64,000 bases of DNA from UBA117 sp049975245 (GTDB lineage: Archaea > Methanobacteriota > Methanobacteria > Methanobacteriales > Methanobacteriaceae), in NCBI GenBank assembly GCA_049975245.1, contig JBNGDB010000004.1, positions 91,296 to 155,295 of the forward strand. Direction: 5' to 3'. Every line of letters begins with the position of its first letter. Position 1 is the first letter of the stretch. The position numbers and the translations under genes were made by a program. The notes under the pieces are model-generated. The model was not told where the DNA came from, did not search any database, and saw only the letters and a program-made list of their open reading frames with translations. Below are positions 18,059-27,040 of this stretch, in pieces.

Positions 18059-18137
18059 TTCATAGATAAAAGATAATATTTAGTACAATATACTGAATAA
18101 TATAATTTATTGAAATGGTATTGAAGGAGGGATAAGT

Positions 18138-18347
18138 ATGTCAGAACCGAAACCAGAAATTTGGAGAGTTTTAGTCACTGTATTTTTAGGGTTGGGATGG
18201 TTAGTATTTTTGAGCATGTGGTTTTTTTTTTATATAATGAATTTCAGTTTTTTCCAGAACCTGGCCATCTTCATAATTTCCATTGTTATAGTGGGGGCAA
18301 TAGCCACTCTTCTATGGGTGCCTTTTGGAATGAAATATGGGGATTAA
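18138..18347 (+). CDS. small two-helix membrane protein
   Basis: A 69-aa protein with two hydrophobic helices (about residues 10-35 and 38-62) and short polar ends. A near-perfect AAGGAGGGA precedes the ATG, so it is well translated. It lies 43 bp upstream of the nitrilase-family gene in the same direction and may be co-transcribed. I recognise no family. Confidence 0.65.
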   Translation: MSEPKPEIWRVLVTVFLGLGWLVFLSMWFFFYIMNFSFFQNLAIFIISIVIVGAIATLLWVPFGMKYGD

Positions 18348-18389
18348 AAAGTTTAGTAATTAACATCCACCATAAAATAGGTTATTAAA

Positions 18390-19217
18390 ATGGATGAATT
18401 TAAGTTAGCAGTTTGTCAGAATAAGGTAGTTGACAATAAAGATGAAAATATCGAAACTGCTGTGAACATGGTTAGATCTGCTGCAGAAAATCATTCTCAA
18501 ATAGTAGTTTTGCCAGAAATGTTCAACTGTCCCTATGATAACCTGAAATTTATTGAATACGCTGAAAAACGATCCAATAGTAAAACTCTGCAAAATATCA
18601 GGGAGGTTGCTAAAGATTGTGGTATTTATGTGATAGCTGGTTCTATACCTGAAATTTTAGGCGAAAAAATTTATAATAGCAGCTTTACCTTTAATTCCAA
18701 TGGCGATATAGTTGCCATTCATAGAAAACTTCATCTATTTGATATAGATATTCCCGGGAGCATAACTTTCAGGGAATCGGATACCCTATCTGCTGGAGAT
18801 AAAATAACTGTTTTTGAATGTGAATATGGGAAAATTGGTGTAGCCATCTGTTATGATATACGTTTTCCAGAAATTTTTGGTCTAATGACTCTGGAGGGTG
18901 TGAATCTAATTGTAGTCCCGGGGGCATTTAATATGAAGACTGGACCTGCCCACTGGGAAGTTCTCATACGTGCCCGTGCCGTTGATAATCAGGTTTACTT
19001 GGCAGCAGCCTCTCCAGCAACAAACGAAAATTTATCTTACGTAGCCTATGGAAATTCCATGGTAGTAAATCCCTGGGGTGATGTGATTGCCCGTGCCGGT
19101 TCAGGAGAAGAGATAATATATGCCGATATTAAACTTTCAGAATTAGAAAAGGTGCGCAATGAACTTCCTGTTTTGAAAAACAGAAGAAATGATATTTATG
19201 ATGTAGTATTAAAGTAA
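18390..19217 (+). CDS. carbon-nitrogen hydrolase (nitrilase superfamily)
   Basis: A 275-aa enzyme with the full nitrilase triad: Glu in LPEMFNCPY near residue 44, Lys in HRKLHLF near 111 and Cys in GVAICYDIRFPE near 151. This class hydrolyses amides or nitriles. Its size and the RFPE context are closest to omega-amidase/NIT2-like members. A glutamine-synthetase-like gene follows after about 90 bp in the same direction, suggesting a linked role in nitrogen or amide metabolism. Confidence 0.87.
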   Translation: MDEFKLAVCQNKVVDNKDENIETAVNMVRSAAENHSQIVVLPEMFNCPYDNLKFIEYAEKRSNSKTLQNIREVAKDCGIYVIAGSIPEILGEKIYNSSFTFNSNGDIVAIHRKLHLFDIDIPGSITFRESDTLSAGDKITVFECEYGKIGVAICYDIRFPEIFGLMTLEGVNLIVVPGAFNMKTGPAHWEVLIRARAVDNQVYLAAASPATNENLSYVAYGNSMVVNPWGDVIARAGSGEEIIYADIKLSELEKVRNELPVLKNRRNDIYDVVLK

Positions 19218-19308
19218 AACTACCTTTTAAAACAAATAAATATTCCAATAAAATTGAAAAAGAGATTGATTGCAAATACTATTTATCCAGGAGAATATAG
19301 GGATTTAA

Positions 19309-20628
19309 ATGAGTTTAAAAAATAGAAAAGACATACCCCCAGACACTAATTTTTTAAGGATAGTGTGGTGTGATAATGCCAACATGATAAGAGGAAAACT
19401 AGTAAACCTCAAATCATCAGATGATGATACTGTATATACCAGTATATCTGAGGCACAGCAAGCTGTGCCGGTTATGTATGATATTCCTGTTCCAGATGCC
19501 GGTTTAAGTCCGGTGGGTGAAATTTACTTGAGAGGAGATCTGGGAAGCTATGCCCCTTTAAGCTACGCCCCTGGTCACGGCCGGGTAATGGGGGATATGT
19601 TTAAAAATAACAAGGAATGGGATTACTGTCCTAGAAATTTTTTAAAAAAAATGATTTATAAAGCAGAGAAAATGGGTCTTGAGATTAAGGCCTCATTTGA
19701 AAACGAGTTCTATCTGCTTAAAAAGGAAGATAATATCCCTGAACCTGTGGAAAATACCTTATTTGCATCAACCTATTCCATGGATATTAATTATGAAATT
19801 ATAAAACAGATAATTGATTCATTAAGCCGTCAGGGAATAATTGTTCAACAGTACTATCCTGAATCAGGACCGGGACAGCAAGAAATTACCGTGAAGTATG
19901 CTTCTGCACTTAAAGCAGCAGATAACCAGATCGCCTTCCGGGACACAGTCAAATCAATCACCTATCAAAATGGTCTTATTGCATCCTTTCTTCCCAAGAT
20001 TGACCTTGACCGGGCGGGTAGTGGTTGTCATCTTCACATGAGCCTGTGGAAAGATGGTAACAATATCCTCTTTAAAGATGATGGATTAAAATTATCTGAA
20101 ACAGTTCAAAGATTTATTGCAGGAATAATCAATCATCTGCCGTCTTTAATGGCCATAACAACCCCCATACCTAATTCGTATCATAGAATAAAACCTCGAA
20201 GTTGGTGTGGTGCTTTTCAGTGCTGGGGCTATGATAATAGAGAAGCTGCTGTTAGAGTTGTAACAGAACCAGACAACAAAATAAAACATTTTGAATTCAA
20301 AACCCTGGATAACTCATCAAATCCTTATTTAGCCTTAGGTGCAGTTATTGCAGCAGGTTTAAATGGTATAGAAGAAGAATTAGAACTTGCAGAACCAGTC
20401 CAATTTGACCCGGCTGCTGAAAACCGGGATGATAAATATTTCCAGATTAAACCACTCCCAACTACTCTAAAAGAAACTATTGACCATTTGGAAAAAAATA
20501 GGATTATTCTTAATGCTCTGGGCGAAAAACTTGCCAAGTCCTATCTTGCTGTTAAAAAAGCAGAATACAAATTCTTGAAAAATCTTAAATTTGAAGAAGA
20601 AGTAAAATTACTGCTTGAGAGATATTGA
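19309..20628 (+). CDS. glutamine synthetase-like protein (GlnA superfamily)
   Basis: A 439-aa member of the glutamine synthetase superfamily. The beta-grasp N-terminal domain is present, then catalytic-domain landmarks: ENEFY near residue 129, GPGQQEIT near 189, SGCHLHMSLW near 239, RIKPRSWCG near 295 and NREAAVRV near 309. It differs from canonical archaeal GlnA at several of these (SGCHLH for SGMHxH, QQEIT for QxE), so it may be a gamma-glutamyl-amine synthetase rather than the housekeeping enzyme. Its last codons are duplicated downstream. Confidence 0.8.
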   Translation: MSLKNRKDIPPDTNFLRIVWCDNANMIRGKLVNLKSSDDDTVYTSISEAQQAVPVMYDIPVPDAGLSPVGEIYLRGDLGSYAPLSYAPGHGRVMGDMFKNNKEWDYCPRNFLKKMIYKAEKMGLEIKASFENEFYLLKKEDNIPEPVENTLFASTYSMDINYEIIKQIIDSLSRQGIIVQQYYPESGPGQQEITVKYASALKAADNQIAFRDTVKSITYQNGLIASFLPKIDLDRAGSGCHLHMSLWKDGNNILFKDDGLKLSETVQRFIAGIINHLPSLMAITTPIPNSYHRIKPRSWCGAFQCWGYDNREAAVRVVTEPDNKIKHFEFKTLDNSSNPYLALGAVIAAGLNGIEEELELAEPVQFDPAAENRDDKYFQIKPLPTTLKETIDHLEKNRIILNALGEKLAKSYLAVKKAEYKFLKNLKFEEEVKLLLERY

Positions 20629-20700
20629 TAAAATTTATAAAAGAAGATTATAAAAGAAGAAATAAAATTACTGCCTAAAAGATATTTGTATAAAATTTAA
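20595..20700. repeat. 60-bp tandem duplication of the end of the GS-like gene
   Basis: The segment from about 20595 to 20640, covering the last codons and stop of the GS-like gene, is repeated with a few changes at about 20655-20700, an offset of 60 bp. The second copy keeps recognisable codons for KLLP/LKRY but lies after the stop. It is best read as a tandem duplication, now non-coding, between convergent genes. Confidence 0.75.
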
Positions 20701-20712
20701 TTATAATTCTTT

Positions 20713-21060
20713 TCAAGGCCGAATATATAACCATCCTTCTGATTGTTTCCGTACCAGTTCACCAATACCTGATCGCACAATAACCACACCATCCATTAGA
20801 TCCTTTTCCTGGAGATTCATGGCCCTGACGGTGTTACTGCAGGCAGTAAATTGGATTTTATTGTTAATTAATTTTTTAATTCTATTGGGGTAGGTGTTGG
20901 AATTTCTCTTTAAAATATTAACACCCCTTCCATAGGTCACTACTTCAATTTCAACATTATCAATACCCATGTCAGCTATAAGGTTTTCAATATTATTTAA
21001 AGTGATGTTAACACCATAATCACTGTCATCGTCAAGATGAAAGACTACTTGATACTTCAT
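20713..21060 (-). CDS. DsrE/DsrF-like family protein
   Basis: A 115-aa protein of the DsrE/YchN type: an alternating beta-alpha fold, VVFHLDDD at the start, VEVVTYGRGV in the middle and a single cysteine in FTACSNT near residue 75. This is the position where family members carry their sulfur-relay cysteine. The ATG follows CGGGGAA. It lies 12 bp after a small gene and 250 bp after a HEAT-repeat gene, all in one direction, so a three-gene operon is likely. Confidence 0.75.
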   Translation of the reverse strand: MKYQVVFHLDDDSDYGVNITLNNIENLIADMGIDNVEIEVVTYGRGVNILKRNSNTYPNRIKKLINNKIQFTACSNTVRAMNLQEKDLMDGVVIVRSGIGELVRKQSEGWLYIRP

Positions 21061-21072
21061 TTAATTCCCCGA

Positions 21073-21291
21073 TTAGTAATTCTCTTTTAGATGATGGGCC
21101 ATTGATTTTTTTCTAGCATCATCTTGAAGTACTTCTTTAACTTCTTTCCATACTTCGTTGCATTTATCACTACTGGTTTTACCTATGGCATCTCTTATGG
21201 ATAGATCTACTTCTTTTCGTTCTTCTTTAGTTTGTGGTTCAATGCCCAAACCTAATAGAAAATCCTTCATGTGGCGTATGTAACAACTCAT
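21073..21291 (-). CDS. hypothetical helical protein, 72 aa
   Basis: A small charged protein with alternating acidic and basic helices, one pair of cysteines (SCY near the start, KC near residue 44) and no membrane segment. I do not recognise it. GGGGGTGGA sits just upstream, so the ATG at 21291 is a better start than the GTG at 21300, which forms part of that site. It lies between the HEAT-repeat and DsrE-like genes in one probable operon. Confidence 0.55.
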   Translation of the reverse strand: MSCYIRHMKDFLLGLGIEPQTKEERKEVDLSIRDAIGKTSSDKCNEVWKEVKEVLQDDARKKSMAHHLKENY

Positions 21292-21315
21292 AAAATCCAC
21301 CCCCTAACATTTAAA

Positions 21316-21903
21316 TTATTTTTTACCTATTTTTTTAAGTGCCTTGTTAGCTGCCTTCTTAAAGTCTTTGTCCCCTTTTCTTCTGGCCTTTTTTATAGGA
21401 TCTATGGCCCTTTCATCACCTAAATCACCTAGAGATCTAACTGTTGCCAGCTTCACACCCCAATCTTCGTCATTTAAAGCTTCAAATAGTGGTTCTACTC
21501 CTCTTTTATCTCCTATTTCTCCAATAGCCCTGGCTGCAACTTTCCTTACACCCCAGTCCTCATCATTTAAGGCCAGGATCAAGTGATCCACTATCTTAGG
21601 ATCTCCTATTTTTTTAAGGGCAAAAATAACAAATCTTTTAGATTCACCCTCACCTTCTTTAAGGGCTTTAATTAAAGGTTCAACTGCCGTTTCATCCATA
21701 TTTCCCAATGCTTCAGCAGCCTTAAATCTTATCTGATGGTTATCATCGTTAAGAACTGAGATTAATGGTTCAACAATTCTCTCATCATTTATTTTACCTA
21801 ATTCTTCCACGGATTCCTTTCGAATATTGCTATCTGGATTTTTTAGATTTTCAATTAGGGTTTGGAATTCATTTTCGTCTATTTCCTGGTCAGAATTACT
21901 CAT
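21316..21903 (-). CDS. HEAT-repeat (PBS lyase-type) protein
   Basis: A 195-aa protein built of five or six 31-residue HEAT/PBS-lyase repeats (units such as AVEPLIKAL, GDKRGVEPLFEALNDEDWGVR). Such proteins are protein-binding scaffolds. The final repeat turns into a lysine-rich tail. AAGGTG precedes the ATG. It is the first gene of a probable operon with the 72-aa protein and the DsrE-like protein. A second protein of the same type is encoded at 54444-55151. Confidence 0.85.
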   Translation of the reverse strand: MSNSDQEIDENEFQTLIENLKNPDSNIRKESVEELGKINDERIVEPLISVLNDDNHQIRFKAAEALGNMDETAVEPLIKALKEGEGESKRFVIFALKKIGDPKIVDHLILALNDEDWGVRKVAARAIGEIGDKRGVEPLFEALNDEDWGVKLATVRSLGDLGDERAIDPIKKARRKGDKDFKKAANKALKKIGKK

Positions 21904-22129
21904 TTTTACACCTTACATCCAATTTATAAAGGCAATCTATGTAATTTTAATTTTAATCTTTTAAATTATTTATAAAGGTTTTTTTATAATTTAATTATAG
22001 TTGAACTTCTCTTTTTAATTTATTGATGTTATTATAACTATCAAAAAATTTATTTATATAAAATTTCTTCAAACCAGATAATATTAAAAATATAAAATTA
22101 AAGAATAATATTAAAACTAAGGAAAAGTT

Positions 22130-22888
22130 ATGAAAGATGAAATCTGTAAGGCCAAAATTGTTGATTTGGCCCTTTTAATTGAAGATAATTTAATTATTTC
22201 TGATCTACATTTAGGATATGAACAAGCATTAAATGCTGAAGGTTTAATGGTTCCTAAATTCCAATATAATAAAATTATATCTCGTTTAGAAGAAATTTGT
22301 AACAATATTAATCTGGAAAAGGTAAACACCATTATAATTAATGGTGATTTAAAACATGAGTTTGGTAAGATAAGCAGACAAGAATGGAGAGAAGTATTAA
22401 ATTTCATAGATTTTCTTAAAGATAAATTTGAAGAGATTATACTGATCAAAGGAAACCACGACAATTTTACTAAATTTATAACCAAAAAATCAGATCTTGA
22501 ACTTTACGACAGTTATTCTATTGGCAAATATGTATTGATGCACGGCCATAAACTACCCAGTAATTTAGATGAAATAAAAGGTTCAACCCTGATAATTGGC
22601 CATGAACATCCCTGTATAGGGCTTCGAAGTGGAGAAAGGTTGGAGAAAATTAAATGTTTTCTTAAGGGATTTTGGAAGGAAAATGAACTAATTGTAATGC
22701 CTTCTTTTAATTTCATAACTGAAGGATCAGATATACTTCATGAAAAATTACTTTCTCCTTTTTTAGATTCTAGATCAATCCCGGAATTTGAAGTTTATGC
22801 AGTTGAAAACTTTGAAGTATTCCATTTTGATAAAGTGAAAGACATCTTATCATATAACCATGATTTTTTCCCCAAAAAGATAGATTAA
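22130..22888 (+). CDS. metallophosphoesterase, Lhr-associated type (TIGR00024-like)
   Basis: A 252-aa calcineurin-like phosphoesterase with the complete metal set: SDLHLG near residue 26, NGDLKHE near 72, KGNHDN near 108, LMHGH near 139 and GHEHPC near 159. The archaeal family of this size sits next to an Lhr helicase, as here (the helicase starts 38 bp downstream). A role in nucleic-acid repair or processing is inferred from the neighbour. The ATG follows AAGGAAA. Confidence 0.87.
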   Translation: MKDEICKAKIVDLALLIEDNLIISDLHLGYEQALNAEGLMVPKFQYNKIISRLEEICNNINLEKVNTIIINGDLKHEFGKISRQEWREVLNFIDFLKDKFEEIILIKGNHDNFTKFITKKSDLELYDSYSIGKYVLMHGHKLPSNLDEIKGSTLIIGHEHPCIGLRSGERLEKIKCFLKGFWKENELIVMPSFNFITEGSDILHEKLLSPFLDSRSIPEFEVYAVENFEVFHFDKVKDILSYNHDFFPKKID

Positions 22889-22926
22889 AACTTAATATAA
22901 CGTTTAAATAAATTAGTAAGATAAAA

Positions 22927-25515
22927 ATGATTGAAAAACAGACTAAAAGATATTCTGATGCAGAGATTTTTGAAATATTACATCCTTGGGTTAAAAAATG
23001 GTTTAAATCTAATTTTGAAACATTTTCTGAGTCACAAAAATATGCCATTTTAGACATACACCAAAAGGAGAACATATTAGTTTCATCTCCCACTGGTTCT
23101 GGAAAAACACTCACAGCCTTCTTATCCATTATAAGCGAATTAACTAGCTTAGCAGATAAAGAGGAATTGGAGGATAAGGTTTACTGTATTTACATATCTC
23201 CACTTAAAGCGTTGGATAATGATATAGAGAAAAATCTGGAAAAACCTTTATCAGAGATAGAGAAAATTGCAGGTAGGAAGCTTGGAATAAGAAAGGCGGT
23301 GCGAACCGGAGATACTACCCAGTACCAGAGAAGTAAAATGCTTAAAAAGCCTCCTCACATTTTAATTACCACCCCCGAATCTCTTTCTATATTGTTGTGT
23401 GCTCCTAAATTTAGAGAAAAGTTGATGAACGTTAAATATGTGATTATAGATGAAATTCATTCCCTGGCTGATAATAAGAGGGGTGTGCATCTAAGTTTGA
23501 GTCTGGAGAGACTTCAAAATTTGGTGGGCGGTTTTACGCGCATTGGATTAAGTGCCACTGTATATCCCCTTGAAAAGATAGCCCAGTTTTTAGTAGGTTA
23601 TAACTATGGCAAGGTAAGAAATTGTAAGGTTGTGGATGTTAATTATCTAAAAAAGTTGGACATGAAAGTTTTAACTCCGGTGGAGAACATCATTGAATCT
23701 GAACCTAATGAAACTAATCTTGCCCTGTACAATCTTCTGGATGATCTAATAAGTAAACATAAAACCACGCTAATATTTACCAACACCCGTAGTGGAACGG
23801 AAAGTGTTTCTTATAATCTTAAAAAGAGATTTGAAGATAAATATAATGATGATAATGTTATGGCCCATCATTCTTCATTATCTAAAGAATTAAGATTAGA
23901 AGCAGAAAATAAATTAAAAGATGGGCAGTTGAAGGTGGTTGTTTCATCTACTTCTTTGGAGTTGGGAATAGATATTGGATATATTGACCTGGTAATTCTT
24001 TTAAGCTCACCTAAATCTGTTTCCAGAGCTTTGCAGAGGATAGGGCGTAGCGGTCATCGTTTACATGATAAATCCAAGGGCAGATTAATTGTAGTTGACC
24101 GTGATGATCTGGTGGAGTGTTCTCTTATACTTAAAAATGCTTTAGAGGGAAAGATTGACGAAATTAATATTCCCCAGAACTGTTTGGATGTACTCTCCCA
24201 GCACATCTATGGTATGGCTATCGAGAATAAATGGGATATTGACCATGCTTATTATGTGATAAAAAATAGTTATTGTTTTAGGAATTTATCGGAAAGTGAC
24301 TATCTCAGCGTATTAAGTTATCTTGCTGGTGAATACACCAGTTTGGAGGATAGATACGTTTATGCTAAGATATGGGTGGATTATGATAAAAATATGTTCG
24401 GAAAAAGGGGTAAACTGGCCCGTATGCTTTATTCAACTAACATTGGTACTATTCCAGACAGATCGGCAGCGGTGGTCAAATGGAAAGATCAAATTGTAGG
24501 CCGGGTTGAAGAAGATTTCATGGAAAAACTTAGAAAGGGAGATACCTTTGTACTGGGAGGTAGAATTTATCGTTTTAACTATGCCCGAGGAATGGTTGTT
24601 AATGTGACACCTTCTTCAGGACCTCCGACAATTCCTTCATGGTTTTCAGAACAGTTGCCTTTGGCATTTGACCTGGCCATGTCTATCCAAGGTTTAAGAT
24701 CTATTATGGAAGGTAAATTTGCCTACGGTAGAAGCAAAGAAGAGATAATAGATTTTATCCATGAATACCTCTACGTGGATTACAATTCTGCTAACTCTAT
24801 CTATAACTATTTCCGGGAACAGTACCTTTATGCACAGATTCCCAGTCTTAAAAATTTACTTATAGAGTTCTATACCGGGTATGGTAACCGGAAGTTTGTG
24901 GTGTTCCACACCTTATTTGGTAGGAGAGTTAATGATGCTCTTTCCCGTGCCGTGGCCTATATTATTGCCAAGAAATACCGCCGGGATGTTATGATATCAG
25001 TATCCGATAATGGATTTTATCTTAGTTCAGAAGGAAAAATTGGTGGATTGGAAGCATTTAATGAACTTAAATCTGAAAATTTGGAGGAGATTCTGATAAA
25101 AGCCATTGACAAAACCGAAACACTTGCCGGGAGATTCCGGCATTGTGCCGGCAGATCCTTAATGATACTAAGGCGCTACAAGGGCAAAGAGAAGAGTGTG
25201 TCCAAACAGCAAGTTAAGGGTAAGATTTTATTAAATTTCATTAAAGAAATTGACAAAAATTTTTCTATTTTAAAGGAAGCCCGTAGAGAAGTTATGGAAG
25301 ATTACATGGATGTTAAAAATGCTAAAAAGGTACTTGAATTGATAGAATCGGGCAAAATGGAGATTAACCAAATAAATACCAAGATACCTTCACCTTTTGC
25401 CTTTAACCTGGTGGCCCAGGGTTACCTTGATGTTTTGAAGTATGAGGAGCGGATGGAATTCATAAAAAGAATGCATCAGGCCATAATCAATGAGATATCA
25501 ACCAAAAAAATGTAA
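22927..25515 (+). CDS. lhr: Lhr-type superfamily 2 DNA helicase
   Basis: An 862-aa helicase of archaeal Lhr-core layout. Domain 1 has SPTGSGKTLTAF (motif I) near residue 58, IIDEIHSL (II) near 176 and LSATVYP (III) near 206. Domain 2 has TNTRSGTE (IV) near 287 and LQRIGRSGHR (VI) near 370. A winged-helix and Lhr-specific C-terminal part follow. It unwinds DNA or DNA:RNA in repair. It is probably co-transcribed with the phosphoesterase upstream. The length is typical for Lhr-core proteins. Confidence 0.88.
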   Translation: MIEKQTKRYSDAEIFEILHPWVKKWFKSNFETFSESQKYAILDIHQKENILVSSPTGSGKTLTAFLSIISELTSLADKEELEDKVYCIYISPLKALDNDIEKNLEKPLSEIEKIAGRKLGIRKAVRTGDTTQYQRSKMLKKPPHILITTPESLSILLCAPKFREKLMNVKYVIIDEIHSLADNKRGVHLSLSLERLQNLVGGFTRIGLSATVYPLEKIAQFLVGYNYGKVRNCKVVDVNYLKKLDMKVLTPVENIIESEPNETNLALYNLLDDLISKHKTTLIFTNTRSGTESVSYNLKKRFEDKYNDDNVMAHHSSLSKELRLEAENKLKDGQLKVVVSSTSLELGIDIGYIDLVILLSSPKSVSRALQRIGRSGHRLHDKSKGRLIVVDRDDLVECSLILKNALEGKIDEINIPQNCLDVLSQHIYGMAIENKWDIDHAYYVIKNSYCFRNLSESDYLSVLSYLAGEYTSLEDRYVYAKIWVDYDKNMFGKRGKLARMLYSTNIGTIPDRSAAVVKWKDQIVGRVEEDFMEKLRKGDTFVLGGRIYRFNYARGMVVNVTPSSGPPTIPSWFSEQLPLAFDLAMSIQGLRSIMEGKFAYGRSKEEIIDFIHEYLYVDYNSANSIYNYFREQYLYAQIPSLKNLLIEFYTGYGNRKFVVFHTLFGRRVNDALSRAVAYIIAKKYRRDVMISVSDNGFYLSSEGKIGGLEAFNELKSENLEEILIKAIDKTETLAGRFRHCAGRSLMILRRYKGKEKSVSKQQVKGKILLNFIKEIDKNFSILKEARREVMEDYMDVKNAKKVLELIESGKMEINQINTKIPSPFAFNLVAQGYLDVLKYEERMEFIKRMHQAIINEISTKKM

Positions 25516-25522
25516 TAATAAA

Positions 25523-25589
25523 TAATAAACCACCGAATAATAAATTAAAATATTAAAATAAGAAATGAATAACCACCGAATTATAAATT
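25523..25589. repeat. short direct repeat downstream of lhr
   Basis: A segment AATAAACCACCGAATAATAA near 25523 recurs nearly unchanged near 25568 (AATAACCACCGAATTATAA), period about 45 bp. It lies between lhr and the cytosine-deaminase gene with no reading frame. It is a probable degenerate tandem duplication. Confidence 0.55.
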
Positions 25590-25647
25590 TATATTTAAAT
25601 CTTATTGGATTAGGATATGATTATTAATCAAGAAAAAGGGGAGTAAA

Positions 25648-26100
25648 ATGAAAAAGGATGACCTTTATTTTATGAAGGAAGCTATTAAGGAAGCAAAAAT
25701 AGGTCTTAAAAATGGTGGAATTCCCATAGGTTCGGTGATGGTTAAAGATAAAATTATTATTGGTAAAGGCCATAATAGACGATTTCAGGATAATTCAGCA
25801 ATATTACATGCTGAAATGAGTTGTTTTGAGAATGCTGGCCGATTAAAACCTCAGGATTACCAGCAATGCACATTGTACACTACATTATCTCCTTGCACAA
25901 TGTGTTCCGGTACTATTCTGTTGTATAATATTCCCCGGGTGGTTATTGGGGAAAATGAAAATTTTATAGGTCCGGAAGAATATTTAAAGAAAAATGGAGT
26001 TAATTTAGTAAATCTTGATCTTGAAGAGTGTAGATCTATGCTGTCTGCTTTTATACAAAAGAATCCTGAATTATGGTATGAAGATATTAGTATTAAATAG
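25648..26100 (+). CDS. zinc-dependent deaminase, closely resembling yeast cytosine deaminase
   Basis: A 150-aa CMP/dCMP-type deaminase. The zinc motif is HAEMS (near residue 54) and SPCTMC (near residue 82). Beyond these, several stretches match my memory of yeast cytosine deaminase: GGIPIGSVM, GRGHN-like GKGHNRRFQ, ENAGRL, LYTTLSPC, the IPRVVIGENENF segment and the final PELWYEDI. It probably deaminates cytosine to uracil for pyrimidine salvage. AAAGGGGAG precedes the ATG. It stands alone after lhr. Confidence 0.82.
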   Translation: MKKDDLYFMKEAIKEAKIGLKNGGIPIGSVMVKDKIIIGKGHNRRFQDNSAILHAEMSCFENAGRLKPQDYQQCTLYTTLSPCTMCSGTILLYNIPRVVIGENENFIGPEEYLKKNGVNLVNLDLEECRSMLSAFIQKNPELWYEDISIK

Positions 26101-26140
26101 AAATAGAGTAGAAAGATTTCTTTATTATGATATACGTTTT

Positions 26141-26905
26141 TTATTTAATTAAAAAACAGCAGTGATCATCACCCATGGCATAACATTTGGTTTCATCTAC
26201 CATCACTTTATCTTTGTAATATTCGGAGAATAAAGCTTTTAATATACCTGCATCAAAGCTGCAAGCAGGTTTACCTAAATTAGGTAGTCCTCTGCATTCA
26301 AAACAATCAAAGACATTGATTTCAAGTGGTTGTAAATTTTTTATTTCCACTGTGCCTAAGTTATGATCTTCCCAAAAATTTGCAATATTTCCCAGGAACT
26401 TTTCTAAGTTTTCATCGGCTAATTGTGGATATAACTCTTTTCCCACTCTAACTCCAGAATCATGAAGTATGGGGTCTATGTTTATTCCCTGACTGATCAA
26501 ACCCATCCTTATAGTTTTGAACATTAAACGGAAAAATTCAAAGGGATCTCCATCACTGGATAAGTAATTAGATACATAGTTTTCAATTTCGTTTTTGAAG
26601 GGGTTTACTTGTGATAGTTCACCTAAATATTCTGATTTAATATAGAATATCTTTTTTCTAGCATCCTTAGGATGGCTTTTAGAATCAATTATACCATCTT
26701 CTACTAATTTTTTTAGATGAGTGGATACAGTGGATTTGGCCTTGCCTATTTTAGAAACTATTTGATCAAAACTTAACTCATTTTCTTTAAGTATTGCCAA
26801 AATCTGAAGTTTGGTAGGACTTTTAATGGCTACTATACCTGTTGGTGAAGCAAATAATTCAATTTGCTTGTTACTAGGTGTTTTTTTATCTATAATGCTA
26901 TTCAT
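26141..26905 (-). CDS. transcriptional regulator: ArsR-type HTH plus V4R domain
   Basis: A 254-aa regulator. Residues about 20-85 are an ArsR-like winged helix (FDQIVSKIGKAKSTVSTHLKKL). The C-terminal half is a V4R (4-vinyl reductase) domain with the cysteine pattern FDCFECRGLP...KPACSFDAG and ETKCYAMGDDHCCF, which could bind a metal, a cluster or a small ligand. It is divergent from hcp, and the intervening region has matched inverted repeats. This suggests it controls hcp and itself, perhaps in response to nitrosative or redox stress (inference). Confidence 0.85.
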   Translation of the reverse strand: MNSIIDKKTPSNKQIELFASPTGIVAIKSPTKLQILAILKENELSFDQIVSKIGKAKSTVSTHLKKLVEDGIIDSKSHPKDARKKIFYIKSEYLGELSQVNPFKNEIENYVSNYLSSDGDPFEFFRLMFKTIRMGLISQGINIDPILHDSGVRVGKELYPQLADENLEKFLGNIANFWEDHNLGTVEIKNLQPLEINVFDCFECRGLPNLGKPACSFDAGILKALFSEYYKDKVMVDETKCYAMGDDHCCFLIK

Positions 26906-26952
26906 TGATACTCTCTCTATCTACAAAAGTTTTATATGATTATGAACTTGAA

Positions 26953-26962
26953 GCCATATAAA
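26953..26962 (-). promoter_or_regulatory. TATA-like element for the V4R regulator
   Basis: Read on the minus strand, CATTTATATGG lies about 50 nt upstream of the regulator's start codon and directly beside the inverted repeat at 26970-26987. The position suits a promoter whose activity could be blocked from that repeat. Confidence 0.4.
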
Positions 26963-26969
26963 TGCTTTT

Positions 26970-26987
26970 GTTCGTGTATAAACGAAC
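26970..26987. promoter_or_regulatory. operator-like inverted repeat 1 (GTTCGT-N6-ACGAAC)
   Basis: A perfect 6-bp inverted repeat with a 6-nt spacer, total 18 bp, in the divergent region between the V4R/ArsR regulator and hcp. The same architecture recurs at 27041-27058. It is a likely binding site for a dimeric regulator. Confidence 0.65.
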
Positions 26988-27008
26988 ATAGTTAAATTAA
27001 ATCAAAAA

Positions 27009-27017
27009 TTATATATA
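27009..27017 (+). promoter_or_regulatory. TATA box of hcp
   Basis: TTATATATA lies about 25 nt before the second operator-like repeat, so transcription would start near 27038-27042 and a protein on that repeat would cover the start site. Confidence 0.55.
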
Positions 27018-27040
27018 GTATTGTTCGCACATAATAGAAT

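Noticed and set aside
20655..20700. Second copy of the GS-like gene end as a separate small gene
   Set aside because: It has no start signal and is clearly a copy of the preceding 3' end.
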